Shown in pieces: positions 26,966 to 35,700 of a stretch of DNA of 64,000 bases. Location of the stretch: assembly GCF_007747995.1 (NCBI RefSeq), contig NZ_CP036276.1:2409001-2473000 (forward strand), given 5' to 3'. The stretch's first letter is position 1, and every line of letters starts with the position of its first letter. The notes under the pieces were generated by a model. It was given only the letters and a program-made list of their open reading frames with translations. It made no database searches and had not been told where the DNA came from. This stretch comes from Symmachiella dynata (GTDB lineage: Bacteria > Planctomycetota > Planctomycetia > Planctomycetales > Planctomycetaceae). Both the position numbers and the translations under genes were made by a program.

Positions 26966-27544
26966 TCATCCCCGATCTTCGGCCGTGATTTGGCGGTGTC
27001 GGTAGCAGCTGGTCTCATGGTCGTTGACCATGCCTGCCGCCTGCATAAAAGCATAGCAAATCGTTGAACCGACGAATTTAAAGCCCCGCACCTTCAGTTC
27101 TTTGCTCATCGCATCCGACACATCAGTTTTTGCCGGAAGATCACTGAGCGACTTCCAATGGTTGTGGATCGGTTGGTCGTCGACAAATTGCCATAAAAAC
27201 TCAGAAAACGACGTCCCGCTTTTCTGCAATTCGAGCAATGACTTCGCATTTTGAATCGTCGCCGCCACCTTCAACCGATTGCGCACAATCCCCGCATCAG
27301 CCAGCAGCTTCTTGACTTTGGCGTCACGATAACGGGCGATTTTCACCGGATCGAATCCGTCGAACAAGCGGCGATAGTTCTCGCGTTTATGCAAAATCGT
27401 CCGCCAACTCAGCCCGGCCTGCGCGCCTTCGAGAATCAACAGTTCAAACAACCGCCGATCATCGCGCAGCGGCACGCCCCATTCTTCATCGTGATAAGCG
27501 ACCATGAGCGGATCTTCGCCGGCCCATTGGCAACGTTGGGGCAT
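26966..27544 (-). CDS. tag: DNA-3-methyladenine glycosylase I
   Basis: 192 residues from ATG 27544 (MPQRCQWAGEDPLMVAYHDE), the same start and length as E. coli Tag (187); a longer upstream frame crosses a REP unit and is not used. Zinc ligands are kept: Cys5 in QRCQW, His18 in YHDEEWG, and the C-terminal NDHETSCYRH with His and Cys. GLSWRTILHKRENYRRLFDG is the family core. It excises 3-methyladenine from alkylated DNA. It is a constitutive-type repair enzyme in E. coli; regulation here is not visible. Confidence 0.95.
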   Translation of the reverse strand: MPQRCQWAGEDPLMVAYHDEEWGVPLRDDRRLFELLILEGAQAGLSWRTILHKRENYRRLFDGFDPVKIARYRDAKVKKLLADAGIVRNRLKVAATIQNAKSLLELQKSGTSFSEFLWQFVDDQPIHNHWKSLSDLPAKTDVSDAMSKELKVRGFKFVGSTICYAFMQAAGMVNDHETSCYRHRQITAEDRG

Positions 27545-27591
27545 GTTCTGGATTTCCGTAATTACTTTGGCTACAAATTCTAGTATTAGCA

Positions 27592-27619
27592 GGGTGGCAG
27601 CGATTGCGTAGCAATCGCG
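27592..27619. repeat. REP family A, single unit
   Basis: GGGTGGCAGCGATTGCGTAGCAATCGC is a hairpin (GCGATTGC/GCAATCGC) matching the left unit of the RAYT element at 28916. It is a solo copy between the glyoxalase stop and Tag start, on a leftward transcript. Confidence 0.8.
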
Positions 27620-27637
27620 CTTATCCGTCTCATTCAA

Positions 27638-27994
27638 TTACTGTTGATACAACTCCACTGACCGTCCATCCGGGTCACGCACAACCGCTCGTTTTCCCCA
27701 CGCTGTTTCCTTGACCGCTGTGACGATTTCTGACTGCCCAGTCTTTAATTTATCGACAACTCCGTCGAGATCAGTAACATCAAACCCCAGTCGGGTTGTC
27801 GTGTCCACCGGTGATGTTTCATCGGGCAGCGGATAAATTTCAAAAATAGCCTCGCCGATTTCCGCCGCCAAGTGCAAGGGACCCCGACCGTGTTGTTCCT
27901 CGACGAACGTACAGCCGAGCGTCTCGTAAAACCGTCGCAGTTCTTGCTTGCGATGGGTTTTGATAACCAGAAGTTTGAAAGTCGGTGACGTCAT
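27638..27994 (-). CDS. Glyoxalase/VOC-family protein
   Basis: 118 residues from ATG 27994 (MTSPTFKLLVIKTHRKQELR). One VOC domain: RRFYETLGCTFVEEQHG, LGFDVTDLDGVVDKLKTG and the closing RAVVRDPDGRSVELYQ, where the last Glu and a mid-chain residue usually bind metal. Members include lactoylglutathione lyases and many small-molecule-binding proteins; specificity is not deducible. A truncated paralogue of its last 25 residues lies at 28837-28915. Confidence 0.85.
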   Translation of the reverse strand: MTSPTFKLLVIKTHRKQELRRFYETLGCTFVEEQHGRGPLHLAAEIGEAIFEIYPLPDETSPVDTTTRLGFDVTDLDGVVDKLKTGQSEIVTAVKETAWGKRAVVRDPDGRSVELYQQ

Positions 27995-28001
27995 TTTAGA
28001 T

Positions 28002-28316
28002 TTATGATTTGGAATCGTTTGAGTCGTGTGCGGCAGCGACTTCGATCGCAATACCCTGTCCGTTGCGTGTACGGATGGCCCAATACACGCTTCCGATGAA
28101 GACCAACAGCAATGGCAGAATAATTTTATGGCCGGAGGACATGCTCAGCTCGCTGAGATCGACAAGGGACTGTTCGGTGGTGGATAGGGCGCGCTCCTCT
28201 TGGGCCCAAACCAGCGTGGTCCGCGGAAAAATGAAGGCGAAATAGCCCAGTCCAGCAAGCATCACAGAACATAGTAGCACCAGGCCACCAGCAAGATAGG
28301 TTTGGATGTTTCTCAT
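28002..28316 (-). CDS. Small two-helix membrane protein, unknown
   Basis: 104 residues with two hydrophobic helices (GGLVLLCSVMLAGLGYFAFI near the N-terminus and ILPLLLVFIGSVYWAI) and a roughly 35-residue polar loop between. It ends 8 bases before the glyoxalase start, so the two are probably one transcript. No family is recognised. Confidence 0.65.
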   Translation of the reverse strand: MRNIQTYLAGGLVLLCSVMLAGLGYFAFIFPRTTLVWAQEERALSTTEQSLVDLSELSMSSGHKIILPLLLVFIGSVYWAIRTRNGQGIAIEVAAAHDSNDSKS

Positions 28317-28504
28317 ATCGATTCTCCTAAGAGCTTGGCGAGACTTTGTTGTTGTCGATTCGCAGAAAGAAGCGTGCGGCAGCTAATGTTTACCTAGGTA
28401 TTCGTGATTTGTGCCCCAATATTGGCGATTTCTTGGCAGAAGGGTCTGGGGGCAGCGATTGGGGCTACTTGCTCGTTTGTCGAGGCTGGTTTCCTGGATT
28501 CATC

Positions 28505-28840
28505 TCAATCAGGCAGTTTTGCCTTCCACAACAAGGTTCTTGCTGGTTTCGTGTTCAACATTTCAAGACCTCGCACCGCCCAAGACCGCAGGCTTTGATC
28601 GCTGCTGCTGAGATGTGCGGCAAAGAGATCAAAGCACTTGGCCGATTTTGCTTCGCCCAGCAATTCCAGTAGCCAGCAACGCAGTCCGTGGTCGTCTTCG
28701 AGAATGAAGGTATCAATCAATTCATCGACATGATCCCCAGCTCGCGGCAGCAACCAATGAAAGCCATCCTCTTGCTCGTGCGGATCGCGACTTCGCATCA
28801 TCGCCATGCAGCGTTTGAAACCGGGAAATTGATTTTTCAT
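28505..28840 (-). CDS. Small HEAT-like helical protein
   Basis: 111 residues from ATG 28840 (MKNQFPGFKRCMAMM). Repeated helical pairs such as LIDTFILEDDHGLRCWLLEL and LSSSDQSLRSWAVRGLEML resemble HEAT/PBS-lyase repeats, so it is probably a scaffold or binding protein. Its ATG overlaps the stop of a truncated glyoxalase remnant as ATGA, a sign that the ancestor was a two-gene operon. Function unknown; it resembles small immunity-like helical proteins only loosely. Confidence 0.65.
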   Translation of the reverse strand: MKNQFPGFKRCMAMMRSRDPHEQEDGFHWLLPRAGDHVDELIDTFILEDDHGLRCWLLELLGEAKSAKCFDLFAAHLSSSDQSLRSWAVRGLEMLNTKPARTLLWKAKLPD

Positions 28841-28915
28841 TTCTGATACAACTGCACCGCCCGACCATCCGGATCCCGCACGACCGCCCGTTTGCCCCAT
28901 TCTGTTTCCTTGACT
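28837..28915 (-). pseudogene. Glyoxalase 3' remnant truncated by REP element
   Basis: Reading leftward gives VKETEWGKRAVVRDPDGR then AVQLYQK and a stop, matching the last residues of the intact VOC protein at 27638-27994 (KETAWGKRAVVRDPDGRSVELYQQ shares most positions). Similarity ends within about three bases of the left inverted repeat of the RAYT unit at 28916. The 5' part of this gene is not found on the far side of the element. Confidence 0.85.
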
Positions 28916-29588
28916 GGTGGCAGCGATTGCGAAGCAATCGGTGTGCCTGCAGGCACAAGAAGCCGCAATTCACGCGTTCCCGACCAAAAAGCTAGCATCA
29001 AAACACCCACTCAATCGACACACCCACCGATCTCCCCTCAATATAATGCCGTGCCGAACTCCAACGCCAGTCGATGGCGCGCCCGACCAAACCGGCCCGC
29101 ACCGGATTCTCGTGCATGTAGTTCAACTTCTCTTCCAATTTTGAATCCGAGTAGATTTCAAACGAATGATATTTCGGTTGCCATACGGGATCGCCATCTA
29201 TGGTCTTGAAATACTCAATTTTCTCTTGCTGGTACCATTTCGAAATCTGTTCACTTGATCGTCGTTTCCACGTTTGCATGAAACTACTGAGTTGTCCCGG
29301 CTCCGGGAACCAGACAATTGCATGCACGTGATTGGGCATGATGACAAAGCCGATGCATTTTGCTTGTTGGACGTGTAGGGAATTGTTTAATGTGCCCAGC
29401 ACGATCCGTTTGGGGGTTTCGAGTGTTAGGAGTTGACGCCGTTTGTAGCAGGAGAACGTGACGAAATGTGCGTAAAGTTCTTGGTCGTAGACTTTTCTGG
29501 GGTTGGACATTTTTTGCACCAATTGAACGCGTAAATTGCTGCTTCTTGTGCCTGCGGCACCCCGATTGCTTACGCAATCGCGGCTACC
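28916..29588. mobile_element. RAYT transposase unit bounded by inverted REP repeats
   Basis: A 673-base unit. The left REP (28916-28970) and right REP (29533-29588) are imperfect inverted copies over about 55 bases, each with the hairpin GCGATTGC...GCAATCG and the tail GTGCC...GGCACAAGAAGC. Between them lies one Y1-transposase gene. The structure fits a REP-associated tyrosine transposase with its substrates. Solo or paired REPs of the same family are at 13135-13292 and 27592-27619. Confidence 0.88.
28998..29510 (-). CDS. REP-associated tyrosine transposase (RAYT, Y1_Tnp)
   Basis: 170 residues from ATG 29510 ([20 protein letters not shown]). The HUH motif is in [13 protein letters not shown] and the probable catalytic Tyr is in [15 protein letters not shown], the C-terminal family signature. 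[13 protein letters not shown] is the usual N-terminal strand. RAYTs are single-stranded-DNA nucleases that cut at REP hairpins and are thought to spread them. The gene is intact, flanked by inverted REPs, and truncates a neighbouring glyoxalase paralogue. Confidence 0.93.
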   Translation of the reverse strand: MSNPRKVYDQELYAHFVTFSCYKRRQLLTLETPKRIVLGTLNNSLHVQQAKCIGFVIMPNHVHAIVWFPEPGQLSSFMQTWKRRSSEQISKWYQQEKIEYFKTIDGDPVWQPKYHSFEIYSDSKLEEKLNYMHENPVRAGLVGRAIDWRWSSARHYIEGRSVGVSIEWVF

Positions 29589-29859
29589 CGCTTTCGTTCA
29601 TTTTCGCTCCATCAAGCGATAACGCAATCCGTCCGAGCTTTCCAAGAAACTTGCATTGCTCGTCTGTCAGCAACTGGGGGTCTTCTTCAAGGGGTTCGAA
29701 ATCAGCTTCAATGCTGTGGTTCGCAAGGTTGTCAAGGATCGCAAGAAACAGGTGGAATGCACCAATGAAATCGTATGGGACAGGATCACCAGAAAAATTG
29801 GTGAACTCTCGCAAGTAGCGTTCCAAGTCTTCATACGATCGGACATGTTCGATTTGCAT
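29584..29859 (-). CDS. Hypothetical acidic protein ending in REP sequence
   Basis: 91 residues ([19 protein letters not shown]...), acidic and helical, with no recognised family. The stop codon TAG is formed by the GTAG end of the adjoining REP unit, so the original C-terminus may have been longer. It starts two bases after the YjbQ gene ends, so it is probably in the same leftward operon. Confidence 0.6.
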   Translation of the reverse strand: MQIEHVRSYEDLERYLREFTNFSGDPVPYDFIGAFHLFLAILDNLANHSIEADFEPLEEDPQLLTDEQCKFLGKLGRIALSLDGAKMNESG

Positions 29860-29861
29860 GG

Positions 29862-30284
29862 CTATTCCCCAATCACCTTCACCAACACCCGCTTCGCCCG
29901 CCGCCCATCAAACTCGCCGTAGAAAATCTGCTCCCACGGCCCAAAGTCCAGTTTGCCAGCGGTGATCGCTACGACGACTTCGCGGCCCATGATCTGCCGC
30001 TTCATATGTGCATCGGCATTGTCTTCGCCGGTGCGGTTGTGGTGGTAGCGCTGAGGCGAAGCGTCGAAGGGGGCGAGGTCTTCCAGCCATTTTTTGTAGT
30101 CGTGATGCAGGCCCGGTTCGTCATCGTTGATAAACACGCTGGCGGTGATGTGCATGGCATTCACCAAACACAACCCCTCCTGCACCCCGCTGTCCCGCAC
30201 GATCTGCTCGACGTCGGGGGTGATATTTAGAAAGTCCATCCGTGCGGGGATGTTGAAGGTTAGGTATTCGGTTTTCGATTTCAT
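29862..30284 (-). CDS. yjbQ: YjbQ/UPF0047-family protein
   Basis: 140 residues from ATG 30284 ([18 protein letters not shown]); a start at 30299 would overlap the SUKH gene. Family motifs are [38 protein letters not shown] and the closing [19 protein letters not shown]. The family folds as a small barrel with a conserved His/Cys-type site; some members show weak thiamine-phosphate synthase activity. Its physiological role is uncertain. It lies between a SUKH gene and a hypothetical gene in one leftward run. Confidence 0.88.
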   Translation of the reverse strand: MKSKTEYLTFNIPARMDFLNITPDVEQIVRDSGVQEGLCLVNAMHITASVFINDDEPGLHHDYKKWLEDLAPFDASPQRYHHNRTGEDNADAHMKRQIMGREVVVAITAGKLDFGPWEQIFYGEFDGRRAKRVLVKVIGE

Positions 30285-30288
30285 TGGT

Positions 30289-30753
30289 TCACCACTCATC
30301 TTGAGCTACGTCTATAAGGAACTGGGTCAGTTTGTCGGCCTTCTTTACGAACTCGCCACTGATTTCCATGTAGTAGTAGACTGGTGGGTCGTCGCCTTCA
30401 TCAGTCCGGACAAACATGAACTGGTATCCTTGATGCATCATGAAGGCGATAGCGTCTTTGGGAAGAACGATGCCAGCTTCATCCTCAGCGACCAATTCGT
30501 GGGCGGCTTCAGTGATCCCGAGCAAGGTCGGATAGAAAATGTCAGTGCCGACGTAGAAGTCACCCGCTCCGCGGCCCATCTTAGCGAGAAACTCACGGTA
30601 AGCCAGCGGAAGAGGGCGTCCAACGTCTGCTTGGACTTCCTCGATCTCCGTGGCTGAACATCCCCTGATGGTGTTCTCGGTTGCTACTCCGTCACGCACA
30701 AGGATTTCAGCGACCTTGGCGATCTGGCCTCGAACATCCTCTCGCTCTGTCAT
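30289..30753 (-). CDS. SMI1/KNR4 (SUKH) family protein
   Basis: 154 residues. The SUKH core is seen: [20 protein letters not shown] followed by [20 protein letters not shown] and the C-terminal [20 protein letters not shown]. Bacterial SUKH proteins are commonly immunity proteins of polymorphic toxin systems. No toxin gene is adjacent, so this would be an orphan immunity or a domesticated copy. It lies 5 bases before YjbQ on the same transcript. Confidence 0.85.
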   Translation of the reverse strand: MTEREDVRGQIAKVAEILVRDGVATENTIRGCSATEIEEVQADVGRPLPLAYREFLAKMGRGAGDFYVGTDIFYPTLLGITEAAHELVAEDEAGIVLPKDAIAFMMHQGYQFMFVRTDEGDDPPVYYYMEISGEFVKKADKLTQFLIDVAQDEW

Positions 30754-30782
30754 GCTCTCCGTACCCTTGAGTCCAAATTGCG

Positions 30783-30844
30783 TTCACCCTGCTGCCTGGC
30801 TCACAATGATTATAAGGGAACAACACGCCACAAGGCAGGGTGAA
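30783..30844. repeat. Inverted repeat upstream of SUKH gene
   Basis: TTCACCCTGC at 30783-30792 and GCAGGGTGAA at 30835-30844 are perfect 10-base inverted arms 42 bases apart, just upstream of the SUKH start. It could be an operator or a mobile-cassette end; it does not match the REP families. Confidence 0.6.
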
Positions 30845-30901
30845 TGGGGTGGCCAACACGACCATAGAGAAAGAGCTACGGTGCCCAGCAGAACCATCAC
30901 G

Positions 30902-31012
30902 CTTTAAACGCAAAAAATAATGCGAACGCTAAAAAACATTATTCACGGGCCAGCGTCCTATACAACTCCGGCTGTCGGAAGCGAAACAAATACTCCAATT
31001 TCGCCCGTGCCT
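30902..31012 (-). pseudogene. Nitrilase 3' end remnant with its spacer
   Basis: Reading leftward gives RAKLEYLFRFRQPELYRTLA then RE and a stop, matching the end of the intact nitrilase (31610-32515: RAEPEYLFRFRRPELYGTLA). DNA identity at 30950-31012 versus 31645-31709 is high. The downstream spacer is also shared: CTTTAAACGCAAAA occurs at 30902-30915 and 31573-31586. The rest of the gene is missing. Confidence 0.85.
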
Positions 31013-31022
31013 CTCGCTCCCT

Positions 31023-31565
31023 CTACTCACCTGAAACAGGATAATCGGGTTCGAAAAGCTCACTTGGGAGCCCGCTTTTTCGGAGCTTGTATACTTGAGT
31101 TTTTGATAATTGATTATCCTCAATTGGAAAATATTGCAAATTTCGGTTTGAGTAAAAACCACCGAGCAATCGCTCTGCAACCGTGTCATGGAGTCGCTTG
31201 GCATCGTCTGAAAGACTTCCCTTGAACCAAGGGCCTTCCATCCGCCAGTAAATCATCAATGCTGTCGCAAATTCGGTCTTCTCGTTGTCCACAATGGGCC
31301 AGATCGGACCCAATCCATCATCCCAAATGTATTGGCGCACCCACTCGTGCTTCTGGGAGGGCGTCTGCATCTGGTTTCCTGTGGTTATGTTGAGGCGGGT
31401 CACGAGCCTTTCCAGTTTTGAGTCTTCAATGTAAAAGATCTCCGGGCACGGTTCGCTCGGTTTAATGGCATTGACCAACAACTGCCCCAATCGCCAGTCT
31501 GGAGTTTCTATCCATGCCTCTCGGATTGAGTTCAGTACACGGTCGATTCTCTCAGGATCACGCAT
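31023..31565 (-). CDS. Hypothetical protein, possible DUF4274-like C-terminus
   Basis: 180 residues. The N-terminal part (MRDPERIDRVLNSIREAWIE...FYIEDSKLERLV) resembles a small family of the form RIDRIL...WxxxPDxRLGQL. The C-terminal part (DNEKTEFATALMIYWRMEGP) resembles DUF4274-type immunity-like proteins; both are recognitions by eye. It lies between the intact nitrilase and a duplicated nitrilase tail, which suggests it arrived as a cassette. Function unknown. Confidence 0.55.
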   Translation of the reverse strand: MRDPERIDRVLNSIREAWIETPDWRLGQLLVNAIKPSEPCPEIFYIEDSKLERLVTRLNITTGNQMQTPSQKHEWVRQYIWDDGLGPIWPIVDNEKTEFATALMIYWRMEGPWFKGSLSDDAKRLHDTVAERLLGGFYSNRNLQYFPIEDNQLSKTQVYKLRKSGLPSELFEPDYPVSGE

Positions 31566-31609
31566 TCATTGCCCTTTAAACGCAAAAGCTAATTCAAACG
31601 CAAACACAA

Positions 31610-32515
31610 TCAACCCCCAGCCCCCGGCTCTGCCGGGGGGTATGCCAACGTCCCATACAACTCCGGACGCCGAAAGCGAAACAAATATTCCGGCTCCGCC
31701 CGTGCTGCACGTAGGTCATCATTGGTAAGATCCACAATCAGCATTCCGGGTTCGTCGGTTTTTGCTTCCCAGCCAGCTAGTACTTCACCACGCGGACCGA
31801 TCGCCATGCCGCCGCCGGGGAAGTTTTGCTCCACACCGGCGCACTCCACATGGCCGACGTAGTTGCAGGCGATGCCGAATACGCCGTTTTCTGCGCAGCG
31901 GGCTTTGAGCGCGGTACCCGCCCAATCGGCCCAGCCTTCGACGGTGCGTGGTGGTGGGTCGGCGGCGAAGGGGAAGAGGACGATCTCCGCATTCTGCACT
32001 GCCAACAGTCGCGTTGATTCGGGGAGCAGGGCGTCGAAACAGATGTTGGCGCCGATGCGGCCCAACGGCGTGTCGACGACCTGCGGCGCGCCGCCGCCGT
32101 TATAAAACGGCATCTCGAACATGGGGATGTGCATCTTTCGCCAATGCCCCAACAACCCGTCGGGGCCGACGAGAATGTGCGTGTTGTACAGCAGGTTTCC
32201 CGCATCTTCGAGCATGCCTGTCGCGATGAGTATATTTTTTGCGCGGGCGATATCGGTGAGTTGGGTAACGGCGGGACCATTTAACGGTTGTGCGGAGCGG
32301 CGGGCGGCGGACAGGGCTGTGCGGAGCCACTGCTCGTGGTTGCCCGTGGGGTGGTTGGGAATAAAACCGGTCAGCGACAATTCTTGGAACAACACCAATT
32401 CCGCCCCTTGATCCGCAGCGCGGGCGGTCCAGGATTCGAGGCGATTGATGTTGGCTGTTGTGTCGCCGGGTACGGTATCGACGGCAACAGCGGCTATGCG
32501 TACTTGGTCCCGCAT
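31610..32515 (-). CDS. Carbon-nitrogen hydrolase (nitrilase superfamily)
   Basis: 301 residues from ATG 32515 (MRDQVRIAAVAVDTVPGD); a longer frame starts at 32557. The catalytic triad is Glu45 (LVLFQELSLTGF), Lys127 (LLGHWRKMHIP) and Cys159 (IGANICFDALLPE). The family hydrolyses or condenses amides and nitriles; the closest type by eye is the beta-ureidopropionase/N-carbamoyl hydrolase group. It precedes a hypothetical gene, and a copy of its last 22 codons lies at 30.95 kb. Confidence 0.92.
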   Translation of the reverse strand: MRDQVRIAAVAVDTVPGDTTANINRLESWTARAADQGAELVLFQELSLTGFIPNHPTGNHEQWLRTALSAARRSAQPLNGPAVTQLTDIARAKNILIATGMLEDAGNLLYNTHILVGPDGLLGHWRKMHIPMFEMPFYNGGGAPQVVDTPLGRIGANICFDALLPESTRLLAVQNAEIVLFPFAADPPPRTVEGWADWAGTALKARCAENGVFGIACNYVGHVECAGVEQNFPGGGMAIGPRGEVLAGWEAKTDEPGMLIVDLTNDDLRAARAEPEYLFRFRRPELYGTLAYPPAEPGAGG

Positions 32516-32749
32516 GGATTCGTGAACTCCAGTGGTTGGCATCAAAAGGAGGGGCAAAATTGGCAGTGAAGCGCGGCGGATGCATTATAACTCATTGATA
32601 CAAATTGTCCGCGCCGGCGATTTCGCTTTGCTAGCTGCAAGGTGTCAGTGTACCATCAACAATCGGAGAACCGGCAATCCGCCTCTCTTTTCACTCTGCC
32701 GGAATTTCCCAAGTCAAAAAACATACGGGACGAGACGTCAATTACGAGG

Positions 32750-35700
32750 ATGACCAAACAGATGTCGCCCGAACTTTCGCAACTCTTCGATCAATATCGA
32801 AAGTTACAGGCCGATGTAGGTTGGAGCAACGCCGACGAAGAGCGGCTCGGAGACCTGCGCGAGCCGCTAACGCAACACATCCCGGCGATCGTCGACCGGT
32901 TCCGCAACGGGTTGGGGCGGCATTTGAATCCGGACGACTCGGCGCGATTTTCATTGCGCGAGATCGACAATCTAGCAGCCGAGTTGAGAAATTGGTTGGG
33001 CGAATTTTGCACCGGACCTTATGACCTCCCCTATGTTGAGCGAAGGTTTCAGTTCGGCGCGCAGCATGTGGCGTTCGGCTTGGATGAATTTCAGACCACG
33101 AGCGGATTGTCGCGGGTCCGCATCGCCTTGATTCGCGTGTTGGCGGAATGTTGTAGTGAAGACTCCGCACGCTTTGCGGCAACGGTCGAGTCGCTGAGCA
33201 AAATTCTGGACATGGATTTGGCAATCATCGAGTCCGCCTATCAGGTCGAACAAGCGAACCTTTTGCGGCATACCGAGGCCCGCTATCAGTCGTTGGTGGA
33301 AAGTTTGCCGTTGCATTTTTTCTGCAAGGATCTTCGAGGACGTGTCGTATTTGGTAACCAGCGCTGTTGTGACCTGCTGGGCATCACGATGGACGAGTTC
33401 ATCGGCAAAACCGACTACGATCTGTTTCCCAAAGAGTTGGCGGACAAATTCACCGCCGACGATGCCAATGTGTTAAGAACCGGCGAGATGTACGAGGACG
33501 TGGAAGAAAACCGCGGTCCCGATGGCGAGACGATTTATGTGCACGTTCTCAAAGCCCCGGTCTGGGATGCGGACGGGAATATCGTCGGCGTGCAAGGCGT
33601 TTTCTGGGATGTCTCAGACAAAAAACGCGCCGAAGAAGCAGCCCGTGTCAGCGAAGCCCGGTTTCGCCAATTAGCGGAGAATATCCGCGAGGTCTTTTGG
33701 ATTACGTCGCTCGACGGCGATGAAATGATCTATGTCAGCCCGGCCTATACGGAGATTTGGGGGAAATCGACCGACGATCTCTACCAAAATCCATTGCAAT
33801 GGTTGCATTCGATTGTTGAGGAGGATCGTGAACGCGTGGAGATCGCGTTCAGAAGTCGGTCGACGACCAGCGTCTACGACGAACAATATCGCATCCTGCG
33901 GCCTGACGGTGAAATCCGTTGGATTCGGGATCGCGGATTTCCCGTCCACGATGAAGGGGGAAACGTCTATCGCATCGCCGGCGTGGCAGAGGATATCACC
34001 CGCCGTCGAAAGATTCAGGAAGAACTGCGGCACAGTAACGACCGCTTTCGCCGCTTGGTGGAATCAAACATCATTGGCATCGTTGTGACCGATTTGAACA
34101 AACGGATTGAAGAGGCCAACGATCTGTTTTTGGAGATGGTCGGATATACACGCGAGGATTTGGAAGATGGTCGGATTCGCTGGAAGCATTTGACGCCCCC
34201 GGAGTATTATGAAGCCGACAATCGCGCATTGGCGGAATTAAAGAAGAATGAGGTCTGCGTTCCCTGGGAAAAGGAATACATTCGCAAAGACGGCAGTCGC
34301 ATTCCGGTACTTGTCGGCGTGACGGCACTTTCGGAGCATTGGCAAGAAGCGATAAGTTTTATCGTCGACATGACCGAGCAAAAGCAGGTCGAGGCCGAAC
34401 TCCAAGTCGCGCTCCGTGCAGCGGATGCAGCCAATCGGGCCAAAGGAAATTTTCTGGCCAATATGAGCCACGAAATCCGCACCCCGATGAATGCGATTAT
34501 CGGCATGTCGGAATTGGTACTCGATACGACGCTCACCCGCGAACAACGGGAATACCTGTCGATCGTCTTGGATTCGTCCGAAGCGTTGTTGAAACTCATC
34601 AACGACATCTTGGACTTTTCCAAAATCGAGGCGGGAAAACTCGAAATCGAAAAGGTGGAATTCGGTCTGCGGGATTGCGTCGGTGGGGCAATGAAGGCGC
34701 TGGCCGTTCAGGCTCACCAAAACGGGTTGGAGTTGGTCACTCATATCCTCCCCGGCGTCCCGGAACGCATCATCGGCGACCAATCCCGTTTGCGGCAGAT
34801 CTTGGTCAATCTGATCGGCAACGCCATCAAATTCACCGGTGCGGGCCAAGTCGTGGTTCGAGTGGGGACCGAATCGACTGGCAATCGAAAAGTTGTCATC
34901 CATGTTGCCGTCAGTGACACGGGAGAAGGCATCCCCGTTGAAAAACAAAGGCACATCTTTGGGGCCTTTGAACAGTTGGATAGTTCCATGGCGCGCAAGT
35001 TCGGTGGCACGGGACTGGGGTTGGCGATTTCCGCCCGACTGGTGGAACTCCTGGGAGGGCGAATCTGGGTCGAAAGCGAACCAGGAGAGGGAACCACGTT
35101 TCATTTCACCGCAAGTTTCGGCACGCTCACCGATCCGCGCATTGCGGTTGACACAGGGAGTGCGGATTTGCAGGGGTTGCGCATGCTGGTCGTCGACGAC
35201 AACAAAGCCAATCTCAATTCGATACGCGACACCCTCGAAAGCTGGGGGATTCAACCGGATCTTGCGGCGAATGGCGAAGAGGCAATTCCGTTGCTGGACC
35301 ATGCCATGCAGTTGCAGCAACCGCACAACTTGTATTTAGTTGATGCCCATATGCCTGGTCTGGATGGTTTCAATTTGTGCGAAACCATCATGAGCCAATT
35401 CGGCCGAAGCAAACCGCCCCTGATTATGATGCTCAGCCCTGGGGACCGTTCTGCCGATGTCGCACGTTGCGAGCAAGTTGGCGCAACAGCCTATTTGATG
35501 AAGCCGCTCAATCAATCGGAGTTGTTGGATACAATTTTAGCAGTCATGGATGGAACAGGCGTCGACATCGTCGTGGGGGACTTGGGGGATCACGAACCAA
35601 CCCCCATCCGTCGTTTGAATGTGTTATTGGTCGAGGACAGTCCGTATAACCAAAAACTGGCGTTGGGGTTATTGCAGAAACAAGAACACAATGTCATCGT

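Noticed and set aside
34238-35326. 362-codon open frame on the minus strand
   Set aside because: It is antisense to the histidine kinase HisKA/HATPase region and has no recognisable domain; the plus strand encodes clear kinase motifs.
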